NCBI GenBank assembly: GCA_019912545.1 | Contig: JAIOIK010000143.1 | Coordinates: 1-64,000 of the forward strand | From: Ignavibacteria bacterium | GTDB lineage: Bacteria > Bacteroidota > Ignavibacteria > Tepidaquicellales > OLB5 | DNA length: 64,000 bases | Direction of reading: 5' to 3' | Position numbers and translations under genes: made by a program | In this document: positions 51,840-59,516 of the stretch, piece by piece | Layout of the letters: the number at the start of each line of letters is the position of its first letter | Position numbering within the stretch: the stretch's first letter is position 1 | Notes under the pieces: model-generated | What the model saw: only the letters and a program-made list of their open reading frames with translations | What the model was told of the DNA's origin: nothing | Databases searched by the model: none

Positions 51840-52298
51840 TTAAACACGTTTATATACATCAAGCAGCTGCATTCTTGTAGATTGCAGGCGCTGCTCCAAT
51901 ATATGCGCAAATCTTTTGAGCATTTCATAGCCCATTTTTGGATCATCTTCGCACTTATTTCTCAGGCATTCGCCATCAAGCGCAATTGCTCTTACTTCTT
52001 CCAAAGCGTGTGCTTCGAAATGCCATTTGAATGGAGAAACGATCCAGGACCATCCAAGTATCTGACCTGGACCTATGGTTAAGATCCTTAGATTGCCCTT
52101 ATCTCTGCCATTGATCTCGAGCGCAACTTTACCTGTCCTGATCAGATAAAACTTCTCAGCTTTATCGCCTTCCCTGAAGATGATCTCATCTTCTTTATAA
52201 ACAACATTAGAGGCACAACCTGTTATCTGCATCAGGTAGTTTTCGTCAAGGTCCTTCATGAATGGATGATTTTTTAAGATTTCTGAAAGGTCTTCCAT
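51840..52298 (-). CDS. Cyclic-nucleotide-binding domain protein without HTH
   Basis: 152-residue Crp-like cupin domain: [21 protein letters not shown] near 37-57 and the phosphate-cassette-like region [20 protein letters not shown]. There is no C-terminal DNA-binding domain, so it is not a classical transcription factor. It is embedded between the beta and gamma subunit genes of the group 3b hydrogenase. Such genes are seen in other 3b operons. It may bind a ligand and modulate the enzyme; this is inferred from position only. Confidence 0.82.
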   Translation of the reverse strand: MEDLSEILKNHPFMKDLDENYLMQITGCASNVVYKEDEIIFREGDKAEKFYLIRTGKVALEINGRDKGNLRILTIGPGQILGWSWIVSPFKWHFEAHALEEVRAIALDGECLRNKCEDDPKMGYEMLKRFAHILEQRLQSTRMQLLDVYKRV

Positions 52299-52319
52299 GA
52301 TTTTAGATTTTAATAGTTA

Positions 52320-53432
52320 TTATGATTTTATTTTTGGTGAACTTCTCAAGTTTTCAACTTCTTTAGTGATATCTATGCCGACCGGGCACCAAGTAATACA
52401 TCTGCCGCAGCCAACACAGCCGGATGTTCCAAACTGGTCTATCCATGAGGCCAGCTTATGCGTCATCCACTGGCGGTATCTTGCCTTGGTCGATGTCCTG
52501 AAACTTCCTCCGGCAACTTTAGAGTAATCAAGGCTGAAGCAGGAATCCCACCTGCGCCATCTTTCTGCATGGTCTCCCGTAAGATCGGTTGTATCTTCCA
52601 TATTTGAACAGAAACATGTCGGGCAAACCATAGTACAGTTTGCGCAGGCAAGGCACCTCGTTGCGATCTCAGTCCATATCGGGTGATCGTGATTATTATA
52701 GAGCAGATCTTTTATTCCCGCCGTATTCATAGTTCGTTTCATATTCACCTCTGCGGCCATAATTGCACTTGCTGCAGCTTTTATCTGGGCATCTCCTGCT
52801 TTGGCAAAATTAAGTTTGGAAGCCAGTTCCGATCCTTTTAAAGTGCCTTCATCAAGCAGGAAGTAATGTTCATTCTTGTTAATTATCTCAGTCAGAGCGA
52901 TATCGTATCCCTGTTTTGCCTTTGGCCCGGTCTTCATAGATACACAGAAACAAGTACCATCAGACTGCGTGCAGTTAACCGCAATAATAAAAATATTTTT
53001 CCTAACATTATTATAGTAGCTATCTGCAAAGGTACCGTTGTTAAAAACTTTATCCTGCACAAAGATCGCCCTTAGATCACATGCTCTTACTCCAAGGAAT
53101 GCGTATCTGGGCGGAGGGGCTTTAGGCAGGTTAATATCAAAGCCTTTCCCGTTCCTTTGGGCATCCCACATCTTCAGGCGCTGGGGGAACATGAACTTCT
53201 TCCATGACTGCGGCCCTACAACATATCCAAAATATGCCTCATCATTTCTCTTGGTTAATCTGTAAGTTCCGGCATCCTGCTCGTCGCCCATACCAATGGG
53301 GAGATCGCCCGTACTTTCAATTTCATCATAGATAATAGCGCCGTCTTTTACCGTAGGCCCGATCACCGTATAGCCGTCTTTTTTAAGAATGCTGATAATT
53401 TTATCTAAATTACTTTTGTCTATTGTTTTCAT
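52320..53432 (-). CDS. hydB: Sulfhydrogenase beta subunit (iron-sulfur)
   Basis: 370-residue AsrA/HydB-like protein. The N-terminal 240 residues carry a Cys-rich core ([22 protein letters not shown]), and the C-terminus has two [4Fe-4S] motifs: [16 protein letters not shown] and [12 protein letters not shown]. It moves electrons between the hydrogenase dimer and the gamma flavoprotein or a sulfur acceptor. It overlaps queF by 4 bp upstream and precedes the cNMP-domain gene by 21 bp. Confidence 0.9.
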   Translation of the reverse strand: MKTIDKSNLDKIISILKKDGYTVIGPTVKDGAIIYDEIESTGDLPIGMGDEQDAGTYRLTKRNDEAYFGYVVGPQSWKKFMFPQRLKMWDAQRNGKGFDINLPKAPPPRYAFLGVRACDLRAIFVQDKVFNNGTFADSYYNNVRKNIFIIAVNCTQSDGTCFCVSMKTGPKAKQGYDIALTEIINKNEHYFLLDEGTLKGSELASKLNFAKAGDAQIKAAASAIMAAEVNMKRTMNTAGIKDLLYNNHDHPIWTEIATRCLACANCTMVCPTCFCSNMEDTTDLTGDHAERWRRWDSCFSLDYSKVAGGSFRTSTKARYRQWMTHKLASWIDQFGTSGCVGCGRCITWCPVGIDITKEVENLRSSPKIKS

Positions 53433-53815
53433 TTTTTGTTTTTTCCGTGGCTGACAGTTACGGTGGAATTCAACCCTCCTCTTGGAGTGAACTCTCCTTT
53501 AACCTCCATCCAGCGGGGCTTTAAGATTCCAACAAGATCTTCAAGAATCCTGTTGATAACATTTTCGTAAAATATTCCTTCGTTTCTGTATGACTGCAAA
53601 TAATATTTAAGGGATTTTAGCTCAATACATTTTTTTGCCGGTACATATGATATTGTAATAATACCAAAATCCGGCTGCCCTGTTTTGGGGCAAACCGATG
53701 TAAACTCGTTAGCCTGGTGTACAATAAGGTAATTTCTTGCAGGAAAAGAGTTATTAAATGCTTCGAGTAGTAATGTTTTTTTCTTGTCTGTTTTTAATGG
53801 GTTAAACTTTTTCAT
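53429..53815 (-). CDS. queF: NADPH-dependent preQ0 reductase QueF (short form)
   Basis: 128-residue unimodular QueF that reduces the nitrile of 7-cyano-7-deazaguanine to preQ1 for queuosine in tRNA. Cys42 in TSVCPKTGQPDFG forms the thioimide; Asp49 and the ELKSLKYYL motif with Glu65 are the other expected residues. GGGAG lies about 10 bp before the start. It is the first gene of the hydrogenase operon and overlaps hydB by 4 bp, which is an unusual partnership without obvious metabolic logic. Confidence 0.92.
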   Translation of the reverse strand: MKKFNPLKTDKKKTLLLEAFNNSFPARNYLIVHQANEFTSVCPKTGQPDFGIITISYVPAKKCIELKSLKYYLQSYRNEGIFYENVINRILEDLVGILKPRWMEVKGEFTPRGGLNSTVTVSHGKNKK

Positions 53816-54007
53816 ATTTTCTTACTCCCTGTGTAATTTCACTGAATATAACACAAAATCATCAAAAATTGCTCAAAAAACTATGCATCATTCACAACAA
53901 AAATATCAGTTTTTTTTGATAAAAATTATGATACAAATCATAGGGAATGATGATGTATATATGTTATTTTTATGTTAAATTGTGTTCAAAATAATAAATA
54001 ATATAAC
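53816..54007. promoter_or_regulatory. Divergent promoter region, hydrogenase operon / aminopeptidase
   Basis: 192 bp, very AT-rich, between queF (minus) and the aminopeptidase gene (plus). It must contain the promoter of the 12-kb hydrogenase transcript. It holds a perfect inverted repeat TATGAT-ACAA-ATCATA at 53927-53942, the 6-4-6 layout of Crp/Fnr-family operators (Fnr core TTGAT-N4-ATCAA). No convincing -35/-10 pair is selected. Confidence 0.5.
53927..53942. promoter_or_regulatory. Crp/Fnr-like operator candidate
   Basis: TATGATACAAATCATA is a perfect inverted repeat with a 4-nt centre. It sits 66 bp upstream of the aminopeptidase start and 112 bp from queF. The half-site ATGAT differs from the Fnr half-site TTGAT at one base. 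A redox or oxygen regulator controlling the hydrogenases would be sensible, but no such gene is in the window. Confidence 0.35.
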
Positions 54008-56038
54008 ATGAAGGCCAAGTTATTAATATCGTTAATTTTACTCTTTACGGGTGCAGTTGTTTTTTCACAGATCCATCTGCAAAAAGGCAGTGAAATTTGC
54101 TCTCAAAAGAAAATAAATTCGCCAGGGGTTTTGGATCCTGGAGATTCGCCCGGTTCACCAAAGCATTCTTTTGATGTTCTTGATTATAAAATGAACCTGG
54201 ATATCAGAAGTTGTTTCATTACTCCTTATCCAAAATCATACACAGGAAGTATAGTTGTAAAGTTCAGAGTAGATACTGCGCTCAGCTCAATCAGTCTGAA
54301 TGCTGTTAATACCTCGATGCAGATAATTTCTGTAGGCTTAAGCGGAGTATCTTTTACACACGCTTCAAACATCCTGACAATTACGTTAAACAGAACGTAC
54401 ACTCCGGGAGAGATCACAGAAGTGCTTATTAACTACCAGCATCTCAATACATCTGACAATGCATTTTATACAGGCAATGGTGGAGTGTTTACAGACTGCG
54501 AACCCGAAGGCGCAAGAAAGTGGTTCCCTTGCTGGGATAAACCTTCCGATAAAGCTACAGTTGATATAACCGTTAAAGTACCGGGGAACGTAAAGATCGG
54601 TTCAAACGGAAGGCTGAATGACTCGCTTGTTACCGGTGACACAATTTATTACCACTGGATAAGCCGCGACCCTGTTGCAACTTATCTTACTGTACTCACA
54701 GGCAAAGTAAATTATAATTTAAACATTGTTTACTGGCATAAACTTTCAAATCCGGCCGATAGTATTCCGATAAGATTTTATCATAACAGCGGAGAGAACC
54801 CTGCGAATATTCAAAATATTATCGGGACGATGACGACATATTTCTCTCAGAAGTTTGGTGAACATCCTTTCGAAAAAAATGGATTTACAACCGTACCGGT
54901 TTCAGGATTTCCGTGGGGAGGAATGGAAAACCAAACTCTGACAACACTACAAGCAAACGGATGGGGTGAGAATTTGGTATCACATGAATATGCGCACCAG
55001 TGGTTTGGAGATATGATCTCGCCGGCAACATGGGCTGATATTTGGCTTAATGAAGGATTTGCAACATACACAGAGGCCTTATGGTATGAAAAAACCGGCG
55101 GATATACTTCATACAAAAATGATATTAATGGTGATGCTCAAAATTATTTGTCAAATAATCCTCATTGGCCAATTTATAATCCTGATTGGGCAATAAATAC
55201 GCCGCCTAATGGTACATTATTCAACGGCCCGATAACTTATTACAAAGGCGCTTGCGTACTTCATATGCTTAGATATGTTTTGCAGGATACTAATGTATTC
55301 TTCAATTGCCTGAGAGGCTATGCGACAGATACTGCTAACTTCAAACATAAGACAGCCACAACGGATGATTTTACTGCAAAGATAAGCCAGATCGCAGGGC
55401 AGGATCTTACATGGTTCATAGAGCAGTGGGTGAAGCAGCCTGACCATCCGATCTACCAAAATTATTACCAGATAACAACCAATGGCGGAAACTCGTGGAC
55501 AGTTGGTTTCCAGGCAAGGCAAACCCAATCAACAACACCATTCCATAAAATGCCGCTTACTTTAAAAATAACTTTTGCAACAGGGGCTGATTCCGTATTC
55601 CGAGTTATGAACGATGCCAATAACCAATACTGGTTCTGGCAGTTCAACCGGCAGCCTTTAACGTTTGCATTCGACCCCAATAACGATATAGTGTTGAAAA
55701 CAGCAACAACTACTGTTGGAACGGTTGGAATTACAACCAACGGTAATGAAGTACCCGGAGTATTTACTTTAGGTCAAAATTATCCCAATCCTTTTAATCC
55801 CGTTACATATATTAATTTTGATATTCCGAAAAACTCAAATGTTTCCGTCAGGATTTACGATATAACCGGAAAGACAGTTCAGGAAATATTTAACGGCGTA
55901 TGTGCACCCGGAAAATACAAAGCTGATGTTGATGGAACGAATCTTGCCTCAGGAATTTATTACTATGAAATAAACGCGAATGCTATTGAAGGCAGCGCAT
56001 CGTTTAAAGATGTGAAGAAGATGGTGCTGGTAAAGTAA
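54008..56038 (+). CDS. Secreted M1-family aminopeptidase with type IX sorting domain
   Basis: 676 residues. Signal peptide about 1-20 (ISLILLFTGAVVFS). N-terminal beta domain 50-240, then the catalytic gluzincin domain: GGMEN at 304-308 (the GAMEN exopeptidase motif with Gly for Ala), HEYAH at 326-330 and the third zinc ligand Glu349 in NEGFA. Residues 595-676 are a type IX sorting domain (FTLGQNYPNPFNPVTYI, KKMVLVK). It would release N-terminal amino acids from peptides outside the cell. Monocistronic, with a strong terminator at 56103. Confidence 0.92.
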   Translation: MKAKLLISLILLFTGAVVFSQIHLQKGSEICSQKKINSPGVLDPGDSPGSPKHSFDVLDYKMNLDIRSCFITPYPKSYTGSIVVKFRVDTALSSISLNAVNTSMQIISVGLSGVSFTHASNILTITLNRTYTPGEITEVLINYQHLNTSDNAFYTGNGGVFTDCEPEGARKWFPCWDKPSDKATVDITVKVPGNVKIGSNGRLNDSLVTGDTIYYHWISRDPVATYLTVLTGKVNYNLNIVYWHKLSNPADSIPIRFYHNSGENPANIQNIIGTMTTYFSQKFGEHPFEKNGFTTVPVSGFPWGGMENQTLTTLQANGWGENLVSHEYAHQWFGDMISPATWADIWLNEGFATYTEALWYEKTGGYTSYKNDINGDAQNYLSNNPHWPIYNPDWAINTPPNGTLFNGPITYYKGACVLHMLRYVLQDTNVFFNCLRGYATDTANFKHKTATTDDFTAKISQIAGQDLTWFIEQWVKQPDHPIYQNYYQITTNGGNSWTVGFQARQTQSTTPFHKMPLTLKITFATGADSVFRVMNDANNQYWFWQFNRQPLTFAFDPNNDIVLKTATTTVGTVGITTNGNEVPGVFTLGQNYPNPFNPVTYINFDIPKNSNVSVRIYDITGKTVQEIFNGVCAPGKYKADVDGTNLASGIYYYEINANAIEGSASFKDVKKMVLVK

Positions 56039-56069
56039 AAGGCAAAAGTGAAACGTTAGACGTGAAACG

Positions 56070-56088
56070 CCTGCCTGCAGCAGGCAGG
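56070..56088. repeat. Short palindrome CCTGCCTG-CAG-CAGGCAGG
   Basis: A 19-bp imperfect-centre inverted repeat behind the aminopeptidase gene, within a stretch that also repeats GTGAAACG twice. Similar CCTGCC/GGCAGG palindromes are common dispersed extragenic repeats. It is separate from the terminator that follows. Confidence 0.5.
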
Positions 56089-56102
56089 TGAAATGTGTAT
56101 CA

Positions 56103-56143
56103 GACTACAAAAGTCTTTAAGACTTTTGTAGTCTTTTTGTTTT
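56103..56143 (+). terminator. Terminator of the aminopeptidase gene
   Basis: GACTACAAAAGTCTT, one unpaired base, AAGACTTTTGTAGTC: a perfect 15-bp stem (56103-56133) followed by TTTTTGTTTTT. This is a textbook intrinsic terminator 64 bp after the stop codon. Confidence 0.85.
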
Positions 56144-56165
56144 TGGCAGTTTTTTTGCAACTAAA

Positions 56166-56195
56166 CAGAACAAGGGGGCATGCCCCCTTGTTCTG
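56166..56195. repeat. Perfect 30-bp palindrome with GCATGC core
   Basis: CAGAACAAGGGGGCA and its exact complement form a 30-bp palindrome between the convergent aminopeptidase and Rrf2 genes. It shares the central GGCATGCC with the palindromes at 16873 and 36443. It may act as a terminator for the suf operon on the minus strand, since it lies 28 bp past the Rrf2 stop, but no T-run follows. Confidence 0.55.
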
Positions 56196-56222
56196 AAAAT
56201 ATTTAAGACCTAATTTTTAGCG

Positions 56223-56693
56223 CTACAACTTTATTGTTTCCACACTTCGGAAGTTGGAGATCTGTGAAACAAGATTTTCTTCTGAGGCGATAAGGTCTTT
56301 AATAGAAAGATTCTTCAGAACCCCGTCAACAGCGCTTTGAACCATTTGCCAGATCGAGCGGATCGAACAATCTATTGAGTGATTGCAGATATTAACTGAG
56401 CCGCGGTGATCGTTGCAGAACTCATCATCAAACAGTCTGCCGCCAAGGGAATCCAGTACATCTTTAACCATAATGTCTTCAGCCTTGCGGCTTAATGTAT
56501 AACCGCCTATTTGCCCGCGTGCGCTTTCAAGAAATCCGCCAAGCCTTAAGGCGCGGAGTATCTTCGCCGTGTTATGCGTGGTAATACCCTCGGCTTTGCT
56601 TATCTCGGGGATAGTCAAGCCGCGCTCTCCTCCATCCTTAGCAATAAGCAGAAGGCATCGCAATCCGTATTCTTCCTGTGTACTGAACTTCAT
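56223..56693 (-). CDS. Rrf2-family regulator (IscR/SufR-like)
   Basis: 156 residues. N-terminal winged helix (STQEEYGLRCLLLIA, LTIPEISKAEGI, NTAKILRALRLGGFLES) and three cysteines Cys93, Cys103, Cys109 in the cluster-binding loop, comparable with Cys92, Cys98 and Cys104 of IscR. It should sense iron-sulfur status and control the suf genes. It is the last gene of the suf cluster, 50 bp after the bacilliredoxin gene, so it may be regulated with its targets. A possible binding site overlaps the promoter at 63610-63638. Confidence 0.88.
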   Translation of the reverse strand: MKFSTQEEYGLRCLLLIAKDGGERGLTIPEISKAEGITTHNTAKILRALRLGGFLESARGQIGGYTLSRKAEDIMVKDVLDSLGGRLFDDEFCNDHRGSVNICNHSIDCSIRSIWQMVQSAVDGVLKNLSIKDLIASEENLVSQISNFRSVETIKL

Positions 56694-56743
56694 TATGATC
56701 TATGAGTCAAGTTATCCAATTGTAAATAAATGCGCAGCGATAA

Positions 56744-57280
56744 TCAGTCGCCGCTGTACTTCGGGATCTTCGAGCCGCATGTTTTAGCATGAAGTATTGC
56801 ATCATACTGCTCTTTTGGTACTGACGGTCCCTGCTTTGTGCAATGCTCGTCGAATGCCGCCGTTAATTCTTCTGCAACCATTTCAGCAGTTTTTCCCTCG
56901 ATGTCCATCCTCTGCATCAAAAATACAAGCTTGCCATCTTTGAAAAGTGCCACGTATGGTGATGATGGGGGAATACCGGGCAGGAAAGCATTTCTTAGCT
57001 GGTCAACCGCGTCGCGGTCCTGTCCGGCAAATACAGTCACAATTCTATCAGGAATAACGCTGTTCTGCAATGCCAGCGTAACACCCGGCCTTGCGCTTCC
57101 GGCAGCGCAGCCGCAAACGGAATTTATCATTACAAGTGTTGTGCCTTCTTTGGGGCCAACAAATGTATCTACATCTGCGGGAGTAAGTAATTCTGTGAAT
57201 CCTGCCGCCACAAGTTCATCTCTCATCGGCTGCACTGCTTCCGGATCGTAAATAGGTCCTCTTGAGTTTATCTGGTACAT
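56744..57280 (-). CDS. Bacilliredoxin (BrxA/BrxB, YphP family)
   Basis: 178-residue thioredoxin-fold protein with the CGC motif of the YphP/YqiW family: Cys56-Gly-Cys58 in NSVCGCAAGSARPG. These proteins remove bacillithiol or similar thiols from mixed disulfides. The family is about 145 residues; here the C-terminus is extended (AFDEHCTKQGP...CGSKIPKYSGD) with two further cysteines. Located 32 bp after sufT; presence in suf operons is common in this phylum group. Confidence 0.85.
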   Translation of the reverse strand: MYQINSRGPIYDPEAVQPMRDELVAAGFTELLTPADVDTFVGPKEGTTLVMINSVCGCAAGSARPGVTLALQNSVIPDRIVTVFAGQDRDAVDQLRNAFLPGIPPSSPYVALFKDGKLVFLMQRMDIEGKTAEMVAEELTAAFDEHCTKQGPSVPKEQYDAILHAKTCGSKIPKYSGD

Positions 57281-57312
57281 AGTTTTATTTAAAGTTTATA
57301 TGTTTTAAAAAA

Positions 57313-57660
57313 TTAAAGTAAATTCAATTGTAATTTTGCTTCTTCGCTCATCATGTGCATCCCCCAAGTAGGTTCCCAAACAACCTTCACGGCGCAATCA
57401 GTTACGCCTGGGATGGATTTAATTCTTCCCTCAACCTCAGGCGGCAATGAACCTGCAACCGGACAGGCAGGGGAGGTAAGAGTCATTTCAATATCAACTT
57501 TGCCTGTTTCGTTTATGTTGACTGAGTATATCAGTCCCAGTTCATAAATGTTTACCGGAATTTCCGGGTCATAGACGCTTTTTAATGCTTCAACAACTGC
57601 ATTGTTAAGCTCCGCTTTATCGACTTTTTCAGCTGTTTTTGTTTCTGTTTGTTCTTGCAT
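57313..57660 (-). CDS. sufT: SufT / MIP18-family (DUF59) iron-sulfur assembly protein
   Basis: 115 residues with the DUF59 core: VYDPEIPVNIYELGLIY near 31-47 and TSPACPVAGSLPPEVEG near 66-82, containing the conserved reactive Cys. SufT-type proteins help deliver clusters to target proteins. A charged 20-residue N-terminal extension precedes the core. Followed by the bacilliredoxin gene; preceded by a 127-bp gap carrying a repeat hairpin. Confidence 0.88.
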   Translation of the reverse strand: MQEQTETKTAEKVDKAELNNAVVEALKSVYDPEIPVNIYELGLIYSVNINETGKVDIEMTLTSPACPVAGSLPPEVEGRIKSIPGVTDCAVKVVWEPTWGMHMMSEEAKLQLNLL

Positions 57661-57682
57661 AGTTTATTTTAAGTCACTTTAA

Positions 57683-57733
57683 CACCTCCCCTCTCCTCGC
57701 AGGAGAGGGGTGTCCGATAGGACGGGGTGAGGT
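57683..57733. repeat. Dispersed-type repeat with 10-bp hairpin
   Basis: CCCCTCTCCT-CGC-AGGAGAGGGG (57688-57710) forms a 10-bp stem and is followed by GTGTCCGATAGGACGGGGTGAGG. Elements of this composition are frequent intergenic repeats in related genomes. It lies between sufE and sufT and may act as a partial terminator or processing site. Confidence 0.6.
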
Positions 57734-57787
57734 TGCGTTTTAGATTTTGATGTAGAACATTAATGTCTGTGCTACTATAATCGTATT

Positions 57788-58231
57788 CTAATTTTGAAGC
57801 TGTTCCTGTTTTGCTTTATAGGCTAAAGCATACATTCTAATTTGCTTTATCATCGAAGCAAGTCCGTTTGCCCTTGTGCCTGCAAGATGCTGTTTTAATC
57901 CGATTGCATCAATGAACTCAAGCTTTGCTTCCAGAATTTCATCCGGTGTTCTGTGTGAAAGCACTCTAATGAGAAGCGCTATTAATCCCTTTACAATAAC
58001 CGAATCACTATCAGCAGTAAAAATTATCTTTCCGTCTGCTAAATCAGAGATCAACCAAACGCTTGACTGGCATCCCTTGACCTTGTTTTCATTAACCCGT
58101 TTATCTTCGGGGATGTCCTTAAGTTTTTTGCCGAGCTCTATTATATACTCATACTTATCGTGCCAATCGGGAAAGAAGCTGAATTCCTCAATTATTTCAC
58201 TCTCTGTTTCGGCTATTGACTTAGTTTCCAA
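57788..58231 (-). CDS. sufE: Sulfur acceptor protein SufE
   Basis: 147-residue SufE. It accepts persulfide sulfur from SufS on Cys54 in VKGCQSSVW and hands it to SufBCD. Other family features are EEFSFFPDWHDKYEYIIELG at the N-terminus and RANGLASMI near the C-terminus. One bp separates it from sufS. Normal length. Confidence 0.94.
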   Translation of the reverse strand: METKSIAETESEIIEEFSFFPDWHDKYEYIIELGKKLKDIPEDKRVNENKVKGCQSSVWLISDLADGKIIFTADSDSVIVKGLIALLIRVLSHRTPDEILEAKLEFIDAIGLKQHLAGTRANGLASMIKQIRMYALAYKAKQEQLQN

Positions 58232-58232
58232 C

Positions 58233-59498
58233 TTATCTTTTCAATGTGCTAATTGCACTCTTTAATGCTTCTATAAAAATATCAACTTCTGCCAGTGTAT
58301 TGTAGAATGCGAAAGATGCTCTTACAGTTCCGGGAATGCCGAAAATATCCATGAGCGGCTCCGTGCAATGCTGCCCCGTGCGTACTGCAACTCCATACGT
58401 ATCCAGCATTATGCCGATATCCAGAGCGTTCAGTCCGTTCACCACAAAAGAAAGTACACTCGCTTTATTTTGGGCAGTGCCGATTATGCGGACTCCTTCA
58501 ATTTGATTAATCTTTTCAGTGGCATAATCGAGCAACTCTGATTCCTGTTTATGAATTGAGTCCAGTCCAACTTCATTTATATAATCAATTGCAGCTGATA
58601 TTCCCACAGTGCCTTCAACATTCGGTGTCCCTGCTTCGAACTTAAGCGGGATATCGTTATAAATTGTTTTTTCAAAACTAACGGAGCTGATCATATCACC
58701 GCCGGTCTGATAGGGAGGCATTGCCTCAAGCAGTTCAGCTTTTCCGTAAAGTACACCTATCCCCATCGGGCCGTACATCTTATGTCCTGAAAACGCATAA
58801 AAATCAGCGCCAAGATCGCATACATCAACATTGGTGTGATGAATTGCCTGTGCACCGTCAATCAGAACAACAGAACCATTTTCATGAGCAAGCCGTATCA
58901 CTTCCTTTACCGGATTTATTGTGCCAAGCGAGTTTGAAATATGGCACACTGCAACTATCTTAACTTTTGGGGTCAGGAGTCTCTTAAACTCCTCCATTTC
59001 AAGCTTACCCTTAGAGTTGACCGGGATTACTTTAAGCTTTGCGTTTTTCTGCTGACATAAAACCTGCCATGGAACAATATTTGCATGATGCTCCATTGCA
59101 GAAATAAGCACTTCATCGCCTTCGTTTACATGAGTGAAGCCGTACGAATAAGCAACCAGATTTATAGCTTCAGTTGTGCCGCGCGTGAAGATTATTTCCC
59201 GAACATCACCTGCATTGATAAATGCGCGGATGTTCTCTTTGGCTTTTTCATATGCTTCATTTGCTTCGATGCTTATCGAATAAACGCCGCGGTGAATGTT
59301 TGAATTATATTTTTTGTAATAATCAGTAATTGCATTTATAACGCTTATCGGCTTCTGCGATGTAGCGGCATTATCAAGATAAACCAGCGGTTTGCCGTTG
59401 ATCTTGCGGGAAAGAATAGGGAAGTCATCCCTGATTCTATCTACATCAAATATTTTGCCTGTTAGTGTTGTTTGCAATTTTACAAGAGTCAAACGCAT
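58233..59498 (-). CDS. sufS: Cysteine desulfurase SufS
   Basis: 421-residue group II cysteine desulfurase. PLP lysine in FSGHKMYGP, catalytic persulfide cysteine in RTGQHCTEPL near 370, pyridine-binding SAMEHHANIVPW. Conserved sequence begins only at FDVDRIRDDFPIL (residue 18), so the N-terminus is uncertain. The ATG at 59498 lies exactly in the centre of a 20-bp palindromic repeat; the only other starts before the conserved part are TTG codons at positions 3 and 8. The repeat therefore seems to supply or overlap the start. Confidence 0.92.
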   Translation of the reverse strand: MRLTLVKLQTTLTGKIFDVDRIRDDFPILSRKINGKPLVYLDNAATSQKPISVINAITDYYKKYNSNIHRGVYSISIEANEAYEKAKENIRAFINAGDVREIIFTRGTTEAINLVAYSYGFTHVNEGDEVLISAMEHHANIVPWQVLCQQKNAKLKVIPVNSKGKLEMEEFKRLLTPKVKIVAVCHISNSLGTINPVKEVIRLAHENGSVVLIDGAQAIHHTNVDVCDLGADFYAFSGHKMYGPMGIGVLYGKAELLEAMPPYQTGGDMISSVSFEKTIYNDIPLKFEAGTPNVEGTVGISAAIDYINEVGLDSIHKQESELLDYATEKINQIEGVRIIGTAQNKASVLSFVVNGLNALDIGIMLDTYGVAVRTGQHCTEPLMDIFGIPGTVRASFAFYNTLAEVDIFIEALKSAISTLKR

Positions 59499-59511
59499 GC
59501 GTTTGACCTAC
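59488..59511. repeat. Extragenic palindrome with GCATGC core (sufD-sufS)
   Basis: GTCAAACGCATGCGTTTGAC followed by CTAC. It differs from the copy at 36443-36466 at two complementary positions and has the same tail. It spans the sufD-sufS junction and contains the sufS ATG. Confidence 0.65.
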
Positions 59512-59516
59512 TGTTT

